Shown: positions 1 to 11,890, counted from the first letter of the stretch. The stretch: DNA of 64,000 bases from Dipteronia dyeriana (GCA_032871835.1 CM065303.1:52986597-53050596), one strand, 5' to 3'. Numbers and translations are program-made. Notes: generated by a model not told the origin, from the sequence alone.

Positions 1-45
1 CGGGCGGTAGACCAACGCCTAGGCGGATTTCTAGGTGACCAATTT
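1..45. repeat. hAT-like subterminal repeat region, cut by window edge
   Basis: The first bases contain repeated CTAGG/GCCTAGGCGG-type motifs, as found in the subterminal regions of some plant hAT transposons. They lie just beyond the 3' end of the hAT transposase remnant on the minus strand. The terminal inverted repeat and any 8-bp target duplication would lie outside the window. Assignment is by motif and position only. Confidence 0.35.
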
Positions 46-212
46 TTGTTTTTTTGTTTTTTTGTTTTTCCTACCTATAATTCTATAAAACCAATAATAA
101 AATTTATGGTATGACCAAATTCAATCAAAATCATAACATCTAGTCCATATCTATAAAATCCAATGAAGTCCAATCATAAATTGTCAAATTCACAATTCAC
201 ATTTCGCAATCT

Positions 213-337
213 AATAATCCAACAACAAAATCCTTAAAATAATAAATATAGTCCAATATTCCAACAACAAAATCATCAAAATAATAAACATAGTCCAATA
301 TTCCAATACAAAAGCATCAAAATAATAAATATAGTCC
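213..337. repeat. Three-copy 41-42 bp AT-rich tandem repeat
   Basis: Three adjacent copies, with period 42 then 41, share the core AATAATAAAYATAGTCCAA followed by ATTCCAACAACAAAA. The repeat lies between the hAT transposase stop codon and the subterminal motifs, so it is probably part of the transposon's 3' non-coding end. The rest of 46-420 is AT-rich with no gene. Confidence 0.6.
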
Positions 338-420
338 AAATCCACAAAACCGAATGAAATTCAATCACAAAGTATTAGACATTCAAAGTTTCAAACACAA
401 ATCAAAATTAAATCAAAATA

Positions 421-1325
421 TCTAAGATAGAGTTTTTAATGCTTCGTCTTCCACTACATATTCGTCCAATTGAAAGATAACGTCATCATCGGATTCAAAC
501 TCAACATTTTCTTCGACCGCATCATTGTCGGATTGAAAATCATCTTCAAGATCTCTCACTTCACCATCATCTATCCCCGAACCGGTCTCGACTTCATCAT
601 CACCATCATCAACAATCCATCCATGTGCATTACTAGCATCATTTGCTAGTAGTATATCTACCTTTTTATCGGTCCCCCTTTTTCTCTTGTCCATCAATCT
701 AGAATTAAATTGGACGTATACTAGATTGTTCAACCGATTCGTATCAAGTCGATTCCTTTTCTTTGTATGTATCTAAATCAAATTAAAATGAATAGATATT
801 TAAAATTAAAAGTAACTTACTAGTTAAGTAGGTATTAATATTCAATTTACTAATAATCTATAAATCTAATATAGTAACTTATTCCCTCAAACGTGCTCCA
901 ATTTCTTTCACAACCAGATGACCTAGTTGTTAAGGAGAGGATCCTTTTGCAGTTGTTTGCAAGTTTGGTGTTTCAGATCCATAGTTAGTCCACCAAGTTA
1001 CTACATCAGAAACGTTGGAATCGAAAGTTAGCTCATTCAAAGAGTAAAATACATAAGCTTTAAAAAAAATTACTAATGAATGAAACATAAAAACTAAAAA
1101 AAATGAAACAATTAAAATTTACTTTAATTACCTGGATTGTAGAATTCATTATTCTTCTCACATCCTTTCAATGCCAATGGCCTTCTTAAAGGACCTTCTT
1201 TGTTTAAATACTTCCCAAACTTAATATTCAAGAAGAGGTTTTGCTTTTCAAGGTCATCGTGATATTTGCATATATCATGTACAGATTTTGGTGCATATAA
1301 TAGGGAACTGGTTTGGGAGTTGTTT
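421..1325 (-). pseudogene. hAT transposase, C-terminal remnant (two introns, frameshifted)
   Basis: This is the C-terminal part of a cut-and-paste hAT transposase, including the dimerisation region. Reading leftward on the minus strand: an exon with KEGPLRRPLALKG and ending NEFYNP (about 1130-1319); an intron with a good donor (CCAG|GTAATT) and a T-rich acceptor; an exon with WWTNYG and TPNLQ; then SSGCERNWSTFE, the hAT dimerisation signature, reached only after a frameshift near 950. A second, decayed intron (about 780-890) leads to IHTKKRNRL, LVYVQFNSRLMDK and a very acidic tail ending at the stop near 422. Splicing the first intron restores frame. The catalytic N-terminal half, BED finger and the other terminus are missing, so the copy is dead. 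Confidence 0.8.
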
Positions 1326-1439
1326 TACCTTCACACCATTAATTTTGAATGAAATGTTGAATGAAATTGCTTGATGTTGGTTTGTGCTTAAAGGTCAATA
1401 CTATATCGAATTGCCTTAATTTATGTATGAGTCATTTTG

Positions 1440-2675
1440 AGTCTTTTTTTTTGAGTCATGTTAGGTGCACTCCGCTAGGCCAGACTCTCTAGTGTTCAAC
1501 ATTGAGGACAATGTTGGGTTTTGGTTTGGGGGTTTAGATGCCTTGTTGAGTCGTCTTGAGTCTTTTGTTTGTCATTTTTTTTATCTAAATTTTTCAATTT
1601 TGTCTCAATGGCCAAAATTTCGAGCTTTAACTAGCTTGGGTGTGATGCCTTGAGTGTGTGCTTTTGGCGAGTCTATACATGCATTGTGAGCTTGTGTGCA
1701 AATCTTTGTCACTCGTGGGTTATATTTGCATTGTCATTGGTTAGTCCCATCTTTTGTGTGCTTGATTTGAGGGGACTCGGTGCTCTTACGCCTTGTTCTA
1801 ATAATGGAGACACCCGTGAGTTCACAAATACAAGCCTATAAAAAGTGCATTGAGTGTTCAATTCTTTATATTCTTTAAACACTTTTCTCGTCATTAGTGT
1901 CACATGCCATAAAACATATATCTCATATATAGTGGATTGCTTAATGGATGCATTCATTCCCTTGATAGACTAATTATAGAAATGATCTTAGGCAATGTGT
2001 GTAATTAACTACTTAAAATGCCTAAACACATTCTTATGTCTCTTTGTGTGCATCTTAGCCAAATTGCGGCCAAACACTTACCTTTCATTTGGAACCTAAA
2101 TGTAACCATATAGCCTTAACAAAACACAAGCCAACCCTTTTTAATTGCCAATCATGTAAGGTTGTGTGTTGTGTGGTTTGAAAGGTGTAAGCTCTAAAGT
2201 AAAGAGAGCGTGTATATAGGCAAAAATGAATTGTGTATGAAATGACTCAAAAATGTAAAAGTGCCCAATTTGCACTTATGAGCTTAATTGTCAAATGTAA
2301 TTTGCAAGTGTACAAAAAGAAAAGAAAAATAAAAAAGCAAGAAAAAGGCAAAGGAAAAGAAAAAAAAGCCTTGAAAATAAATGTAAAATACTCACAATGT
2401 AGAGTACAATTTTTGAAACACAATGAGTGTATATTTGTAAGGGCCTAGTTGCATAAGTGTAATCAATATGTAATAGAGCTTGTTGTGAGGTGTGTGAGTA
2501 TGTTTAGACATGATTGGTATTTGAAAATACTCACAATGTAGAGCTTGCTTGTTGTAAAATACTCACAATGTAGAGTACAATTTTTGAAACACAATGAGTG
2601 TATATTTGTAAGGGCCTAGTTGCATAAGTGTAATCAATATGTAATAGAGCTTGTTGTGAGGTGTGTGAGTATGTT
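1440..2675 (+). other. Probable 3' untranslated region of a Tat/Athila-type gypsy element
   Basis: No credible protein is present. The motif CATTGAGGACAATGT followed by a T/G-rich stretch with GGTTTGGGGG (about 1500-1535), and the later tract containing ACAAGCCAACCCTTTTT (about 2130), resemble the conserved non-coding region between pol and the 3' LTR in plant Athila/Tat elements. Short ORFs here have no family features. Element A appears to have landed in this sequence. Assignment rests on remembered motif style, not alignment. Confidence 0.4.
2383..2675. repeat. Tandem duplication, period 171 bp
   Basis: A block of about 122 bp beginning AAAATACTCACAATGTAGAG is repeated at an offset of exactly 171 bp (about 2383-2504 and 2554-2675). 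A shortened third piece of the same motif lies between them (about 2524-2543). The second copy ends precisely where homology to the truncated LTR of element A begins. Confidence 0.85.
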
Positions 2676-4252
2676 CAACATTAATCACAAACTAGATTCA
2701 TGCATATATCTAAACTTGAATCACAAGATATGATCAACAAATTACAAGATCAAGTTTAAATCAAAAAAACCTAAAACATGCTAAAATCATATGACAAAGT
2801 CAAATAGATCTAAGCAAAAGTTCTAGAGCATATTCCTAATCATAGATTCAACATATCACATGAATAGCTCAAAAGAACATAAAAACATGTATTATGTGAG
2901 AAATTCGGTCAAGAGAGCCTAATACATGTGAAGAACTATTTTTCTCAAAATCAATCAATCAATCAATCAATCAAAGATCACAAAATAGTTCTAGAATCAA
3001 AGCTAGCACAATACAATCCCAAACATGTGATAACATAGGCAAAATCAAAATCTAACTCAACATGTATGATTTCAATTGAAATTCAATCTAGCTTTGAAAG
3101 TGTTCAAAACAAAAATCAAAACACTCACAATATACAAATATATGTAAAAGAAAAAAACCCAAGGCAATTGATCAAGTTTTAAAAAAAAACTTAGAGAGAA
3201 AATCAATACCTTAGTTGATCTAGGTGCAGTCCCGTTTTTATATGATTAGACACCAAAAACAGCAACAAAATAAACTCAAACCTTCAGAGAAAAGATGGAG
3301 GATGAATAGGTGAACACTCTCAACTTAGAATCACTCTAATCGAAGTTCAAATGAAGAAGTTATGGTGTTTGGAAGGTGAGAAAATTTAGAGAGAAAATTT
3401 CTGCACATTTGATTTGAATTTCTTCTTAGAATGAAATGTGAGAGGGAGAGAGTTTCCCTCTCGTTCTTCGACCGTTCTCCGGCCTCCGAATTCGGAATTC
3501 AAATCCGTTTGCAGATTACAAACCATAACTCTCACACGGACATGGACATATAAGATACTCAACCCAGAAAATAATAATTCGACTCGATATATGAAGACGA
3601 AGATAATGTATGAAACATGAGTTGAAAGTGTAGTATCTTTTGACTTTGAACTTGAAATCAATAGTATGAGTAACCGAAATGACCGGAACTCAATCAAGAA
3701 TGATTTAAGACTAAATCCAAGTTCAATATCCATGTTATACAAACATATACACACATAACACACAATTCACACTAGAATGCAAACTACATAGAGATAGTTT
3801 CCAATCATGCATATTCCAAAACATGTTATTTCCAAACCATTGCATGATCATTCATCTTCAAGTGTGTGAATGTGTTATACATGGTGCATAACGATACAAG
3901 GACACATATGAATGAATTGTATGTGTGTGCCTTTAATGGTGCACAACAATGCAGGGACATCAATGTATGATATGTGTGTGTGTGTGTGCCTTTAAAGGTG
4001 CACAACAATGCAGGGACACAAATGTATGATATGTGTGTGTGTATGCCTAAGCCTTGTAAGAGAAAGATAAGGTCTTATTATGCCTTTGTAGAACCAAATT
4101 GCATCCTTTCTCTTTGAAGACTTAGAACTTGCTTTGACTTATTGTTTCTTCTTCCTTGAAGCTTGAATCATCATGAACCCAAACAACTAAGTCATTACAA
4201 ATATACATCATTTTGATATGGAATTCATGCCAACACAAACTAAAACCTAACA
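2676..4252 (-). repeat. Element A 3' LTR, truncated
   Basis: It starts with TGTTAGGTTTTAG on the minus strand next to the polypurine tract, and follows the 5' LTR (8436-10986) closely down to 2676. The last roughly 0.9 kb, including the 43-bp repeat array and the LTR end, is missing. Compared with the 5' LTR it lacks the GC-rich palindrome segment near 3440-3500, and it has an expanded AATC microsatellite (about 2948-2974). Confidence 0.85.
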
Positions 4253-4266
4253 ATCTCCCTCTTTGG
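4253..4266 (-). promoter_or_regulatory. Element A polypurine tract
   Basis: CCAAAGAGGGAGAT on the minus strand abuts the TGTTAGG start of the 3' LTR, the expected position for plus-strand priming. The same AAAG-GGGGAGAT type occurs in F, D and G. Confidence 0.8.
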
Positions 4267-4815
4267 TAAATTCCATGTCAAAACACCTATACATTCACTA
4301 CAAATATAAAAATGAAGATAGGTTACAAAGTCACTCCCTCACATTACAATGAGTAAGATTCCTATAACTAATCTTCACCAACTCTTGAACTTCATCTTGT
4401 TCTTCTCTTAAAGCAACCTACAAATCATCTCAAAGCACAATGCATATACAAAAGAAAAACAACAAATGGCAACATATAATATGGATAAGAATATACAATT
4501 AAGTCCACAAATACATGTATCTCCCCCTCAATACATGCCAAATACAAAATTCTTAACCAAAGCTTAAGACTAATTATTACAAGCCATTGAAAGTTCAAAA
4601 GTTCACAAAAACAACATAAAAAGGAAACTAAGTAACTAGCAACTCTTAACAACTCTTTCTCCCCCTTTTTGATATGAAATGATGCCAAAAGGTAAAAAAT
4701 ATACCATGAGACTCAAATACTAGCTACTAGATCCACCAAATAAATATGTGCATGTAGTTGACCTAACATAATGCTTGAGAGGTGGTCTTGAACTTGATGT
4801 AATACACTCCTCCAA
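4267..4815 (-). other. Element A non-coding sequence between ORF2 and polypurine tract
   Basis: No gene. The stretch matches the same interval of element F (39382-39830), including a purine-rich AAAAAGGGGGAG tract (about 4660-4672) that is characteristic of the 3' part of SIRE-type elements. Confidence 0.7.
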
Positions 4816-5505
4816 CTATTTTATTCTAGCATCTTGTTTTTCAACTATAGCACTAAGTTCATCAACATTCTTCTTCAAATGTAAAGCCCAATCCGGAAGA
4901 ATGTTTACGCTAGTCACTTGACAATCAACTTGTGAACTACTAAATAGTCCAAAAGTATCACATGTCTTACCCTTATCCTTATATGACATGTATGACACAC
5001 GTTTATCACTATACTTTTCCAAGGGTTGTACCAACATATCATCTCCACTACTTTGAACACCACGAGCTAAACACAAAGAAGTTATAAACCCCAGTAATGC
5101 AAGCTTCTTATCTCCTATAGTTGAGAAAGCCGTATTATCCAAATAAAACATAAGCAAATCCCCAAGGTTTATATGTTGATTAGTTACTAAGGCATATACT
5201 ATTTTGATCTTGTCTTTATTCAACTCAGTTGAATTCGAAGATCCAATAATATTTGTGCAAATGAAAAGATGCCAAAATGCACTTGCCGTAGTTAACTCAT
5301 GTTGACTAATATATGCTCTACCTTTCCACTCAAAAGAAGCATTGTCACATAGAGTTCTACCCATGATATTAAGATTCTCAATGATATCAACATCTAGAAA
5401 GTTTGAAACAATATCACTAGATAGCCCAAGAAACTTGTTAATGTTTACCGGGTTAACTCTAAACACAACACCCCTAACATCCATCAAAGCATCCAATTTT
5501 TCCAT
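4816..5505 (-). pseudogene. ORF2 of element A, PF20167-like plant transposon protein (N-terminus deleted)
   Basis: An open frame of 229 codons matches the ORF2 of element F from its VRGVVF segment to a C-terminal coiled coil. Features recalled for the 'putative plant transposon protein' domain PF20167 are visible in order: RGVVF near the start, IN-K-LGLS, WKGRAYIS-HELT, A-FWHLFICTNI, K-KIVYAL-T-Q-INLGDLL, and FITSLCLARGV. The ATG at 5505 is not the original start. Compared with F, about 1.04 kb is missing immediately upstream, and the join made an ATG from non-coding sequence. The function of the domain is unknown. The frame lacks internal stops but is N-truncated. Confidence 0.75.
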
Positions 5506-6476
5506 TTTTTTTACATAAACAAAAATTCACTTCATGACGACTTTCACTCATCACAATGGTGTAGCTTTTTCCAACATCGGGTAGCTTCCACAACCAATGT
5601 GTGTAGCCCTTTCCATGAAAGTACTCATTGAGTTCTATGTAATTGCCGAAGCAAAATGGATACTAACCATAGGTCATTTTAAATGTACTTGAGTACAAAA
5701 AATTCAAGGTGTATCCAATGTTTACATATTAGTAAACTCAACCTACTAGCAAAACATATAAGAGAAGCAATGTGCAATTTTAGAAAACCAAGATTTTATG
5801 GCTCATAAGCACATGATCTAAGAGCAATAAGTAGAGACTTATTCAAGATCATTACTTCTCGAATGAGTAGATTTCAAAGAATATGAAGCTCATATTTTCA
5901 AAAGTAATGCCACTCAATATACTATACACAAACAATCATCAAAGTTAAGATCAATGTGAACAATATCACTATTAGATCCTAAAATAGCAAATGTCAATGA
6001 GAACCATATGTATGCTATACAAAAATCTCTAATATGACATGCTATGAGATGTATGTCAAAAATTGAGTCAAAAGATAAATATCTAAGAGAACATGCATTA
6101 GAGTATAGAGATACCTTTTTGCACATTATATTCACCAAATATCATACTTCTGCCCTTTTTATGGGCACTCTTTCCTTGAATGTCCTCATGACACCAAGTT
6201 GACGATGTTTCACAACAAGAGTATAAAAAGCATAATATCTCAACTCAATCAACACATATAACAAAAGAACGTCTTCAAAGTTAATCAACAAATTTTGACC
6301 ATCATAACAATCATGATGTGTTCATATCAATACATGGAGTATTCAAAGCTAGCAAGCAAGAATTCTCAACATAATTGATATATAGCCTCAAAGCTATCTC
6401 ACATGTGCTTCTTATTTTAGTGATAAGAGCAGTCACCCTTGAACCACTTGTTCTTGGGTGTACCTACACAAACATT
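5506..6476 (-). other. Element A non-coding region between gag and ORF2
   Basis: No gene. It contains the conserved block with two GGGCTACAC-like repeats (about 5521-5650) that is also found in B, D and F. The rest aligns by eye with 36475-37560 of F. The small open frames here are incidental. Confidence 0.7.
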
Positions 6477-8351
6477 TCAAATATCATCATTGACAACAAT
6501 GTTAAATCTAGCGTAAAGTCCTTTAATGACTTGATTAACAAGAATATCATTAACACACTCTTCCTTAACATTTTCAACACAAGCTTTGTCAAGTTGAACA
6601 AGATGAGAATTCTTTATACTCCATAACTTTTTCTCATGCTTAGCAAAATTATCCTGTTTCTCAACTTTCAAGGCCTTAGCATGTTCAAGTTGAAGTTTAA
6701 TCTCCTTATCCCTAGATTCATTTCTTAATTTGCATTTTTCAATATATTTATAACACCTAGGCTTAATGTGACCTATTGTGTTGCAATAATGGCAAATTGG
6801 AATAAAAGATGAGATTGTACCTTTTGGAGTTGAACTAGCTTCACTAGGAGTTTGCAAAGATACATTGTTTGCTAACTTCTTCTTGGCTTTTGATCTTCTC
6901 TTCTTGTGTGGTTTCTTATCATTCACGAATTCATCAAAGTGTGTAGGAAATGGTGCTTCCAAGAGCTCCTCTTCAACTACCAAGTCGTCTTCACCACTAT
7001 GAGAGTTAGCAAGATTCCTAACACTAAACACACTAACTGAATCATTCACTAAGTCCTTGATAGCCTCCTTAGCCGTGTCTATCTCTTCCATAAATTCTTG
7101 TTCTCTCTTCCTCAAAGAAGATATCACAATATCCTTCTCACGATTTATCTTTTCAAGTTCTCTAAACTTCTTCATGCTTTTCTATCTTTTTCACCAACTC
7201 AAGATTGGTAGGAATGGAACTAGAGTTTCTATCATGATTTGCATCAAGGTTCTTGTTCAAAGATATTGTACTACCTATATCTAGTGAAGAATGAGAAGCC
7301 GTTAGAGCTACAAAGTTGCTCACAACTCTTCATCACTTGAAGACTTACTACTAGAGCTCTCATTGTCACTAGAATTATCATCACTCCAAGTAGCCGCCAA
7401 CACTTTGCCTTTCTTGTCTTTCTTAGATGGCTTCTTGGTACACTCACTAGCAAAATGACCAAAACCATGACAATTATAGCATTGAACCTCTTTCTTGTTC
7501 ATGGCTTGACTATTCTTCACAATCCTTGGAGATGATGTTCTCTTGACTCTTTTTTCCTTAGAAGACATGCCTTTAGGCTTGGCATTCTTCTTTAGAAACT
7601 TCTTGAACCTTCTAACCAAGAGTGCCATTTCTTCATTCTCATCATCACTCTCCTCCTCAATAGCATTGATAGCAATTCCCTTACTATTGATCTTTGGCTT
7701 CAAGCACATCTCATAAGTTTGGAGAGACCCAAGCAACTCATTGATATTCATACTATCCACATCCTTGCTTTCCTCAATGACCGTCACCTTTGATTTGAAT
7801 CTCTTAGGAAGAGACCTAAGGATTTTCCAATTTAAACGCTCTTTTGAGATAGGTACTCCAAGTGCTTGACATTGGTTAGCTATGTTAAGAAGCCAGAATT
7901 GGAAGTCTTCAAACTTTTCTTCCTCACCCATACTTAAACCTTCAAATTATGATGCCAACATTTGAAGCCTCGATTTCTTCACCGCTAAGGTTCCTTCATT
8001 AGTAACTTGGAGAGTATCCCAAGCTTCCTTTGCGGATTCAAGATTTTGAATGTAGGAGAATTGATGCCTATCAACTCCTCCAAAGATGGCATTCATAGCA
8101 CGATGGTGCCATTTAGCAACCTCAAACTCATTCGTTGTCCATTCACTCATTGGCTTGAGTATCATGGTTCCATCATCTAAAACCTTGGTAGGAGGACTAT
8201 AACCTTCTTCCACTACCATCCAAGCCCTTTCATCAATTGAGCAGATGTAGGCTTTCATCCTCAACTTCTAATACCCATAGTTAGTGCCACGAAGTAATGG
8301 TGGCCTAGTATTTGAGGCTCCTTCCGCCATTACATCATCTTGTAAACCCAT
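6477..8351 (-). pseudogene. Gag polyprotein of element A (nonsense and frameshift mutations)
   Basis: The gag would form the virus-like particle and bind RNA. The chosen start is the ATG at 8351 (MGLQDD), because the frame runs through RPPLL-GTNYGY into the UBN2-type domain (MKAYI, AWMVVEEGY, EFEVAKWHHRAMNAI, KEAWDTLQ). A stop replaces the expected Trp just before KLRMK, a CAA-to-TAA change interrupts at about 7948, and a one-base deletion near 7320 breaks the frame. A first knuckle CYNCHGFGHFASEC follows Lys-rich sequence, then a Ser/Asp-rich stretch, a coiled coil (about 7060-7175) and a second knuckle CHYCNTIGHIKPRC. No pol follows. Confidence 0.85.
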
Positions 8352-8421
8352 GACTTCAAAAGCCTTGCAAAAACCGTGAAAGTATCACCCCGGACTCACA
8401 CTAAGTGCAATCTAGTGTCCT

Positions 8422-8435
8422 GCTCTGATACCAAT
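8422..8435 (-). promoter_or_regulatory. Element A primer-binding site (initiator tRNA-Met type)
   Basis: ATTGGTATCAGAGC on the minus strand directly follows the LTR end. It is the usual plant copia sequence complementary to the 3' end of initiator tRNA-Met. Confidence 0.9.
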
Positions 8436-8904
8436 TAAAAATACAATCACGGTTAAATGCTCAAGGCTAACCTAGAGGGGGGGTGAATAGGTTAGACACC
8501 TTTTTCGACTCCCTTAGAAACAAACAAAAGTTTATCCCTCTAGATTGCTTGTATCACAATATATATATTAAATAAAGACAGTTAATCAATATATAAACAC
8601 AATGAAAGTGTGATACATACAAGTAATTGTAACACATACACAATCTATATTATAGAAAGGAAGTTAACATACATAAAGAGTTCTATCCACAATACAAATA
8701 TTAAAGAGATAGGGATAGAGAAAAGTTGACACAAGATATAACGTGGTAAATCTCCGAAGAGGAAACATCCACGGGCTAGCAGCCACCGGCAAACAAAATC
8801 CACTATTAGATAAGACAAGTACAATCTCTCAAGTAACCTCTTCACCTAGAAACTACCCTCCTATCCTACTCTAGAAGTTGCCGCCCTATGCTCAACAATC
8901 CGAG

Positions 8905-9195
8905 GCTTTACACCTCTTGTCAAGACTTCCTTGCTCATCTTATTCGGATCTTCACAACCCAAGGCAAGACTTCTTGCTCAACTATCTGAGTCTTCCCGAC
9001 TCTAGTCAAGACTTTTTTACTCACCTATCCGAGTTCTCCCAACTCTAGGCAAGACTTCTTGCTTGACTATCCAAGGCTTCACACATTTAGCCAAGACTTC
9101 CTTGCTCGACAATCCGAGGCTTCACACCTCTTGCCAAGACTTCTTGCTCAACACCATAGGTCTCACACCTATTGTCAAGACTTCCTTCTCACAAG
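8905..9195 (-). repeat. 42-43 bp tandem array in A 5' LTR
   Basis: Repeats built on AAGTCTTG...GAG on the minus strand (CAAGACTTC on plus), with variable spacers reading AGTCGGGAG or AGAGGTGTGAG. It is equivalent to the array at 23909-24200. It is not CRISPR: units abut and the spacers are themselves related. Confidence 0.8.
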
Positions 9196-10120
9196 GCATA
9201 TAGATGATCATGAATATAAAATGCAAACAAGCACGCAACATAGAATGCTATGATCAACACATCTTATGGAAAATACTAGACATGAGCATGAATACACAAA
9301 CCACATATAGTCTAGTCTATCATGCATGTGTAACCAATCTAGATTAAGTAAGATATGTTCAACATTAATCACAAACTAGATTCATGTATATATCTAAACT
9401 TGAATCACAAGATATGATCAACAAATCACAAGATCAAGTTTAAATCACAAAAACCTAAAACATGCTAAAATCATATGAAAAAGTTAAATAGATCTAAGCA
9501 AAAGTTCTAGAGCATATTCCTAATCATAGATTCAACAAATCACATGAATAGCTCAAAAGAACATAAACACATGTATTATGTGAGAAATTTAGTCAAGAGA
9601 GCCTAATACATGTGAAGAACTATTTTTCTCAAAATCAATCAATCAAAGATCACAAAATAGTCCTAGAATCAAAGCTAGCACAATACAATCCCAAACATGT
9701 GATAACATAGGCAAAATCAAAACCTAACTCAACATGTATGATTTCAATAGAAATTCAATCTAGCTTTAAAAGTGTTCAAAACACAAATCAAACACACACA
9801 ATATACAAATATATGTAGAAGAAGAAAACTCAAGGCAATTTACCAAGTTTTAAAAGAAAACTTAGAGAGAAAATCAATACCTTAGTTGATCTAGGTGCAA
9901 TCCCGTTTTTGTATGATTAGACACCAAAAACAGCAGCAAAATAAACTTAAACCTTCAGAGAAAAGATGGAGGATGAATAGATAAACACTTTCAACTTTGA
10001 ATCACTCAAATCGAAGTTCAAATGAAGAAGTTATGGTATTTGGAAGGTGAGAAAATTAAGAGAGAAAATTTCTGCACACTTGATTTGAATTTCTTCTTAG
10101 AATGAAATTTGAGAGGGATA

Positions 10121-10132
10121 GAGTTTATAAAG
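10121..10132 (-). promoter_or_regulatory. Predicted LTR TATA box of element A
   Basis: CTTTATAAACTC on the minus strand lies about 100 bp downstream of the palindrome at 10232-10256. Elements D and B have TATAA-type sequences at the same relative place. Prediction from motif and position only. Confidence 0.5.
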
Positions 10133-10231
10133 GAGTGGGAAAGAAGAAAGATGAAAAGACCATTTTGCCCTCATTTGTAAGTGCTCCCCTGAGATGGCGC
10201 ATGGGCATCTTGGGGCAGCAAGGTTGTGCGG

Positions 10232-10256
10232 CCGAGATGGCCACGCGCCATCTCGG
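10232..10256. promoter_or_regulatory. GC-rich palindrome in A 5' LTR
   Basis: On the minus strand CCGAGATGGC, loop GCGTG, GCCATCTCGG: a perfect 10-bp stem in an otherwise AT-rich LTR, identical to the F 5' LTR and D 3' LTR copies. It lies upstream of the predicted TATA box. Confidence 0.85.
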
Positions 10257-10986
10257 GCATGCACACCTCTATGGCCTTTTGGCCATGGTGCATTCCCCTC
10301 GTGCTTCCCTCACATTCTTCGACCGTTCTCCGGCCTTCAAACTCAGAATTCAAATCTGTTTATGGATTACGAACTATAACTCTTACACAGACATGGATAT
10401 ATAAGATACTCAACCCAGAAAATAATAATTCGACTCGATATACGAAGACGAAGACAATGTATGAAACATGAGTTGAAAATGTAGTATCTTTTAACTTTGA
10501 ACTTGAAATCAATAGTATGAGTAACCGAAATGACCGGAACTCAGTCAAGAATGATTTAAGACTCAATCCAAGTTCAATATCCATGTTATACAAACATATA
10601 CACACACAAACACAATTCACACTAGAATGCAAACTATATAGAGATAGTTTCCAATCATGCATATTCCAAAACATGTTATTTTCAAACCAATGCATGAGCA
10701 TTCATCTTCAAGTGTGTGAATGTGTTATACATGGTGTACAACGATGCAGGGACACAAATGTATGATATGTGTGTGTATTCCTAAGCCTTGTAAGAGAAAG
10801 ATAAGGTCTTAGTATACCTTTGTAGAACCAAATTGCAACCTTTCTCTTTGAAGACTTAGAACTTGCTTTGACTTGTTGTTTCTTCTTCCTTGAAGCTTGA
10901 ATCATAATGAACCTAAACAACTAAGTCATTACAAGTAAACATCATTTTGATATGGAATTCATGCCAACACAAACTAAAACCTAACA

Positions 10987-11890
10987 CTATCATCTACTCA
11001 ACAAAAGGAATCAAGAAGATCATTTCAGAGCTTCAAGAAGGAGGAATCATATATGGGTTTACTTCTATCATTTTCTCCTTATTTCATTCTTGTAATAGAC
11101 ATGAGTTTCTAAACATCCCAATAGGGGATCGGTGTGATTCACTTGTGATCATGGGTTGTAATTGAATTCTTACTTATCAATTAATCTATCAAGTTTATTT
11201 CAATCATTGATTGTTAGTGATTTGAAGGATGATTTGCATTTGATTGTACCCTTTTTTATTTGCATGTTATCTAAGAATCTATTAGAGTAGAGAATTGAGT
11301 ATACCCTCTATTTAATTCTCTTAGCTCATTTGAATGGAAGGATTGAATTAGAGTACCCTCCTCTAGTGAAATCCAGACTTATTAATCTCTATCCTTATCT
11401 AATCTCAATTGAGTGATCAATTCTATACCCTTTAGATTGGTTGCTTGAGAGAGATTAAGCACCAACTCTATACCCTCTAGGTTGGTGAATTTATTAAGAG
11501 ATTAGTACTTATTTGATATATATGCATTTTAATGAGCAGTCATTTGTGGGTAATCAATACTCTACCATCTAGATTGAATACTCACAAAGGATATAAAACC
11601 AAGCTATACCCTCTAGATTAGTTACTTTGGATTAGTGAGCATTAATGAGAATTCAAACTTAACCACGGCTACAAGTTGAATCCATCATTCTCTTAGTTCC
11701 CTTATCATACATCTTCGTTTATTATTTGTTGCATTTCTAGTTAGTAGACTGGTTTGTGTTTTAATCATGATTGATTCGAAACGTCATTTCTATTGTTATT
11801 CTTGCATATTAGCTTAGAGTGTAATTTGATCAATTAAGACATAACACGATCTCTGTGGATGCTACCCATACTTGCTACTATATTGTTATC
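10987..11890 (+). repeat. Ty3/gypsy LTR-like fragment (plus)
   Basis: No gene. It contains several near-repeats of TATACCCTCTAGATTGG-type sequence and ends with CGATCTCTGTGGATGCTACC and CTTGCTACTATA, a motif typical just before the 3' end of Tat/Athila-like gypsy LTRs. The region from about 11020 onward matches 14950-15590 in inverse orientation. Together with 1440-2675 it may be what remains of one element into which A inserted. Confidence 0.5.

Larger units (their letters stand above)
2676..10986 (-). mobile_element. Element A: pol-less LTR retrotransposon with gag and ORF2
   Basis: A minus-strand LTR element whose order is 5' LTR (8436-10986), tRNA-Met-type PBS, gag remnant, about 1 kb of non-coding sequence, ORF2 remnant, polypurine tract, truncated 3' LTR (2676-4252). 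No protease, integrase, RT or RNase H can be found between the LTRs, although the gag zinc-knuckle region that joins pol in related copia elements is present. The order matches F and B in this window, so lack of pol is a family trait, not a private deletion. The left end has lost about 0.9 kb of the 3' LTR, so no target duplication can be read. Confidence 0.85.
8436..10986 (-). repeat. Element A 5' LTR (about 2.55 kb)
   Basis: It runs from TGTTAGG (10986, minus) to ...GTATTTTTA next to the PBS; the expected terminal CA is mutated to TA. Along the minus strand it contains CA/TG microsatellites, the palindromic GC island, a TATA box, the 42-43 bp repeat array, a CCCGTGG...CCACGT hairpin motif and the CTATTCACCCCCCCTCTAGG motif common near copia LTR ends. 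It matches the F 5' LTR throughout. Confidence 0.9.

Noticed and set aside
10102..10701. Several open frames of 60-113 codons on both strands
   Set aside because: They lie within the A 5' LTR, across palindromes; the same DNA in other LTR copies does not keep the frames.
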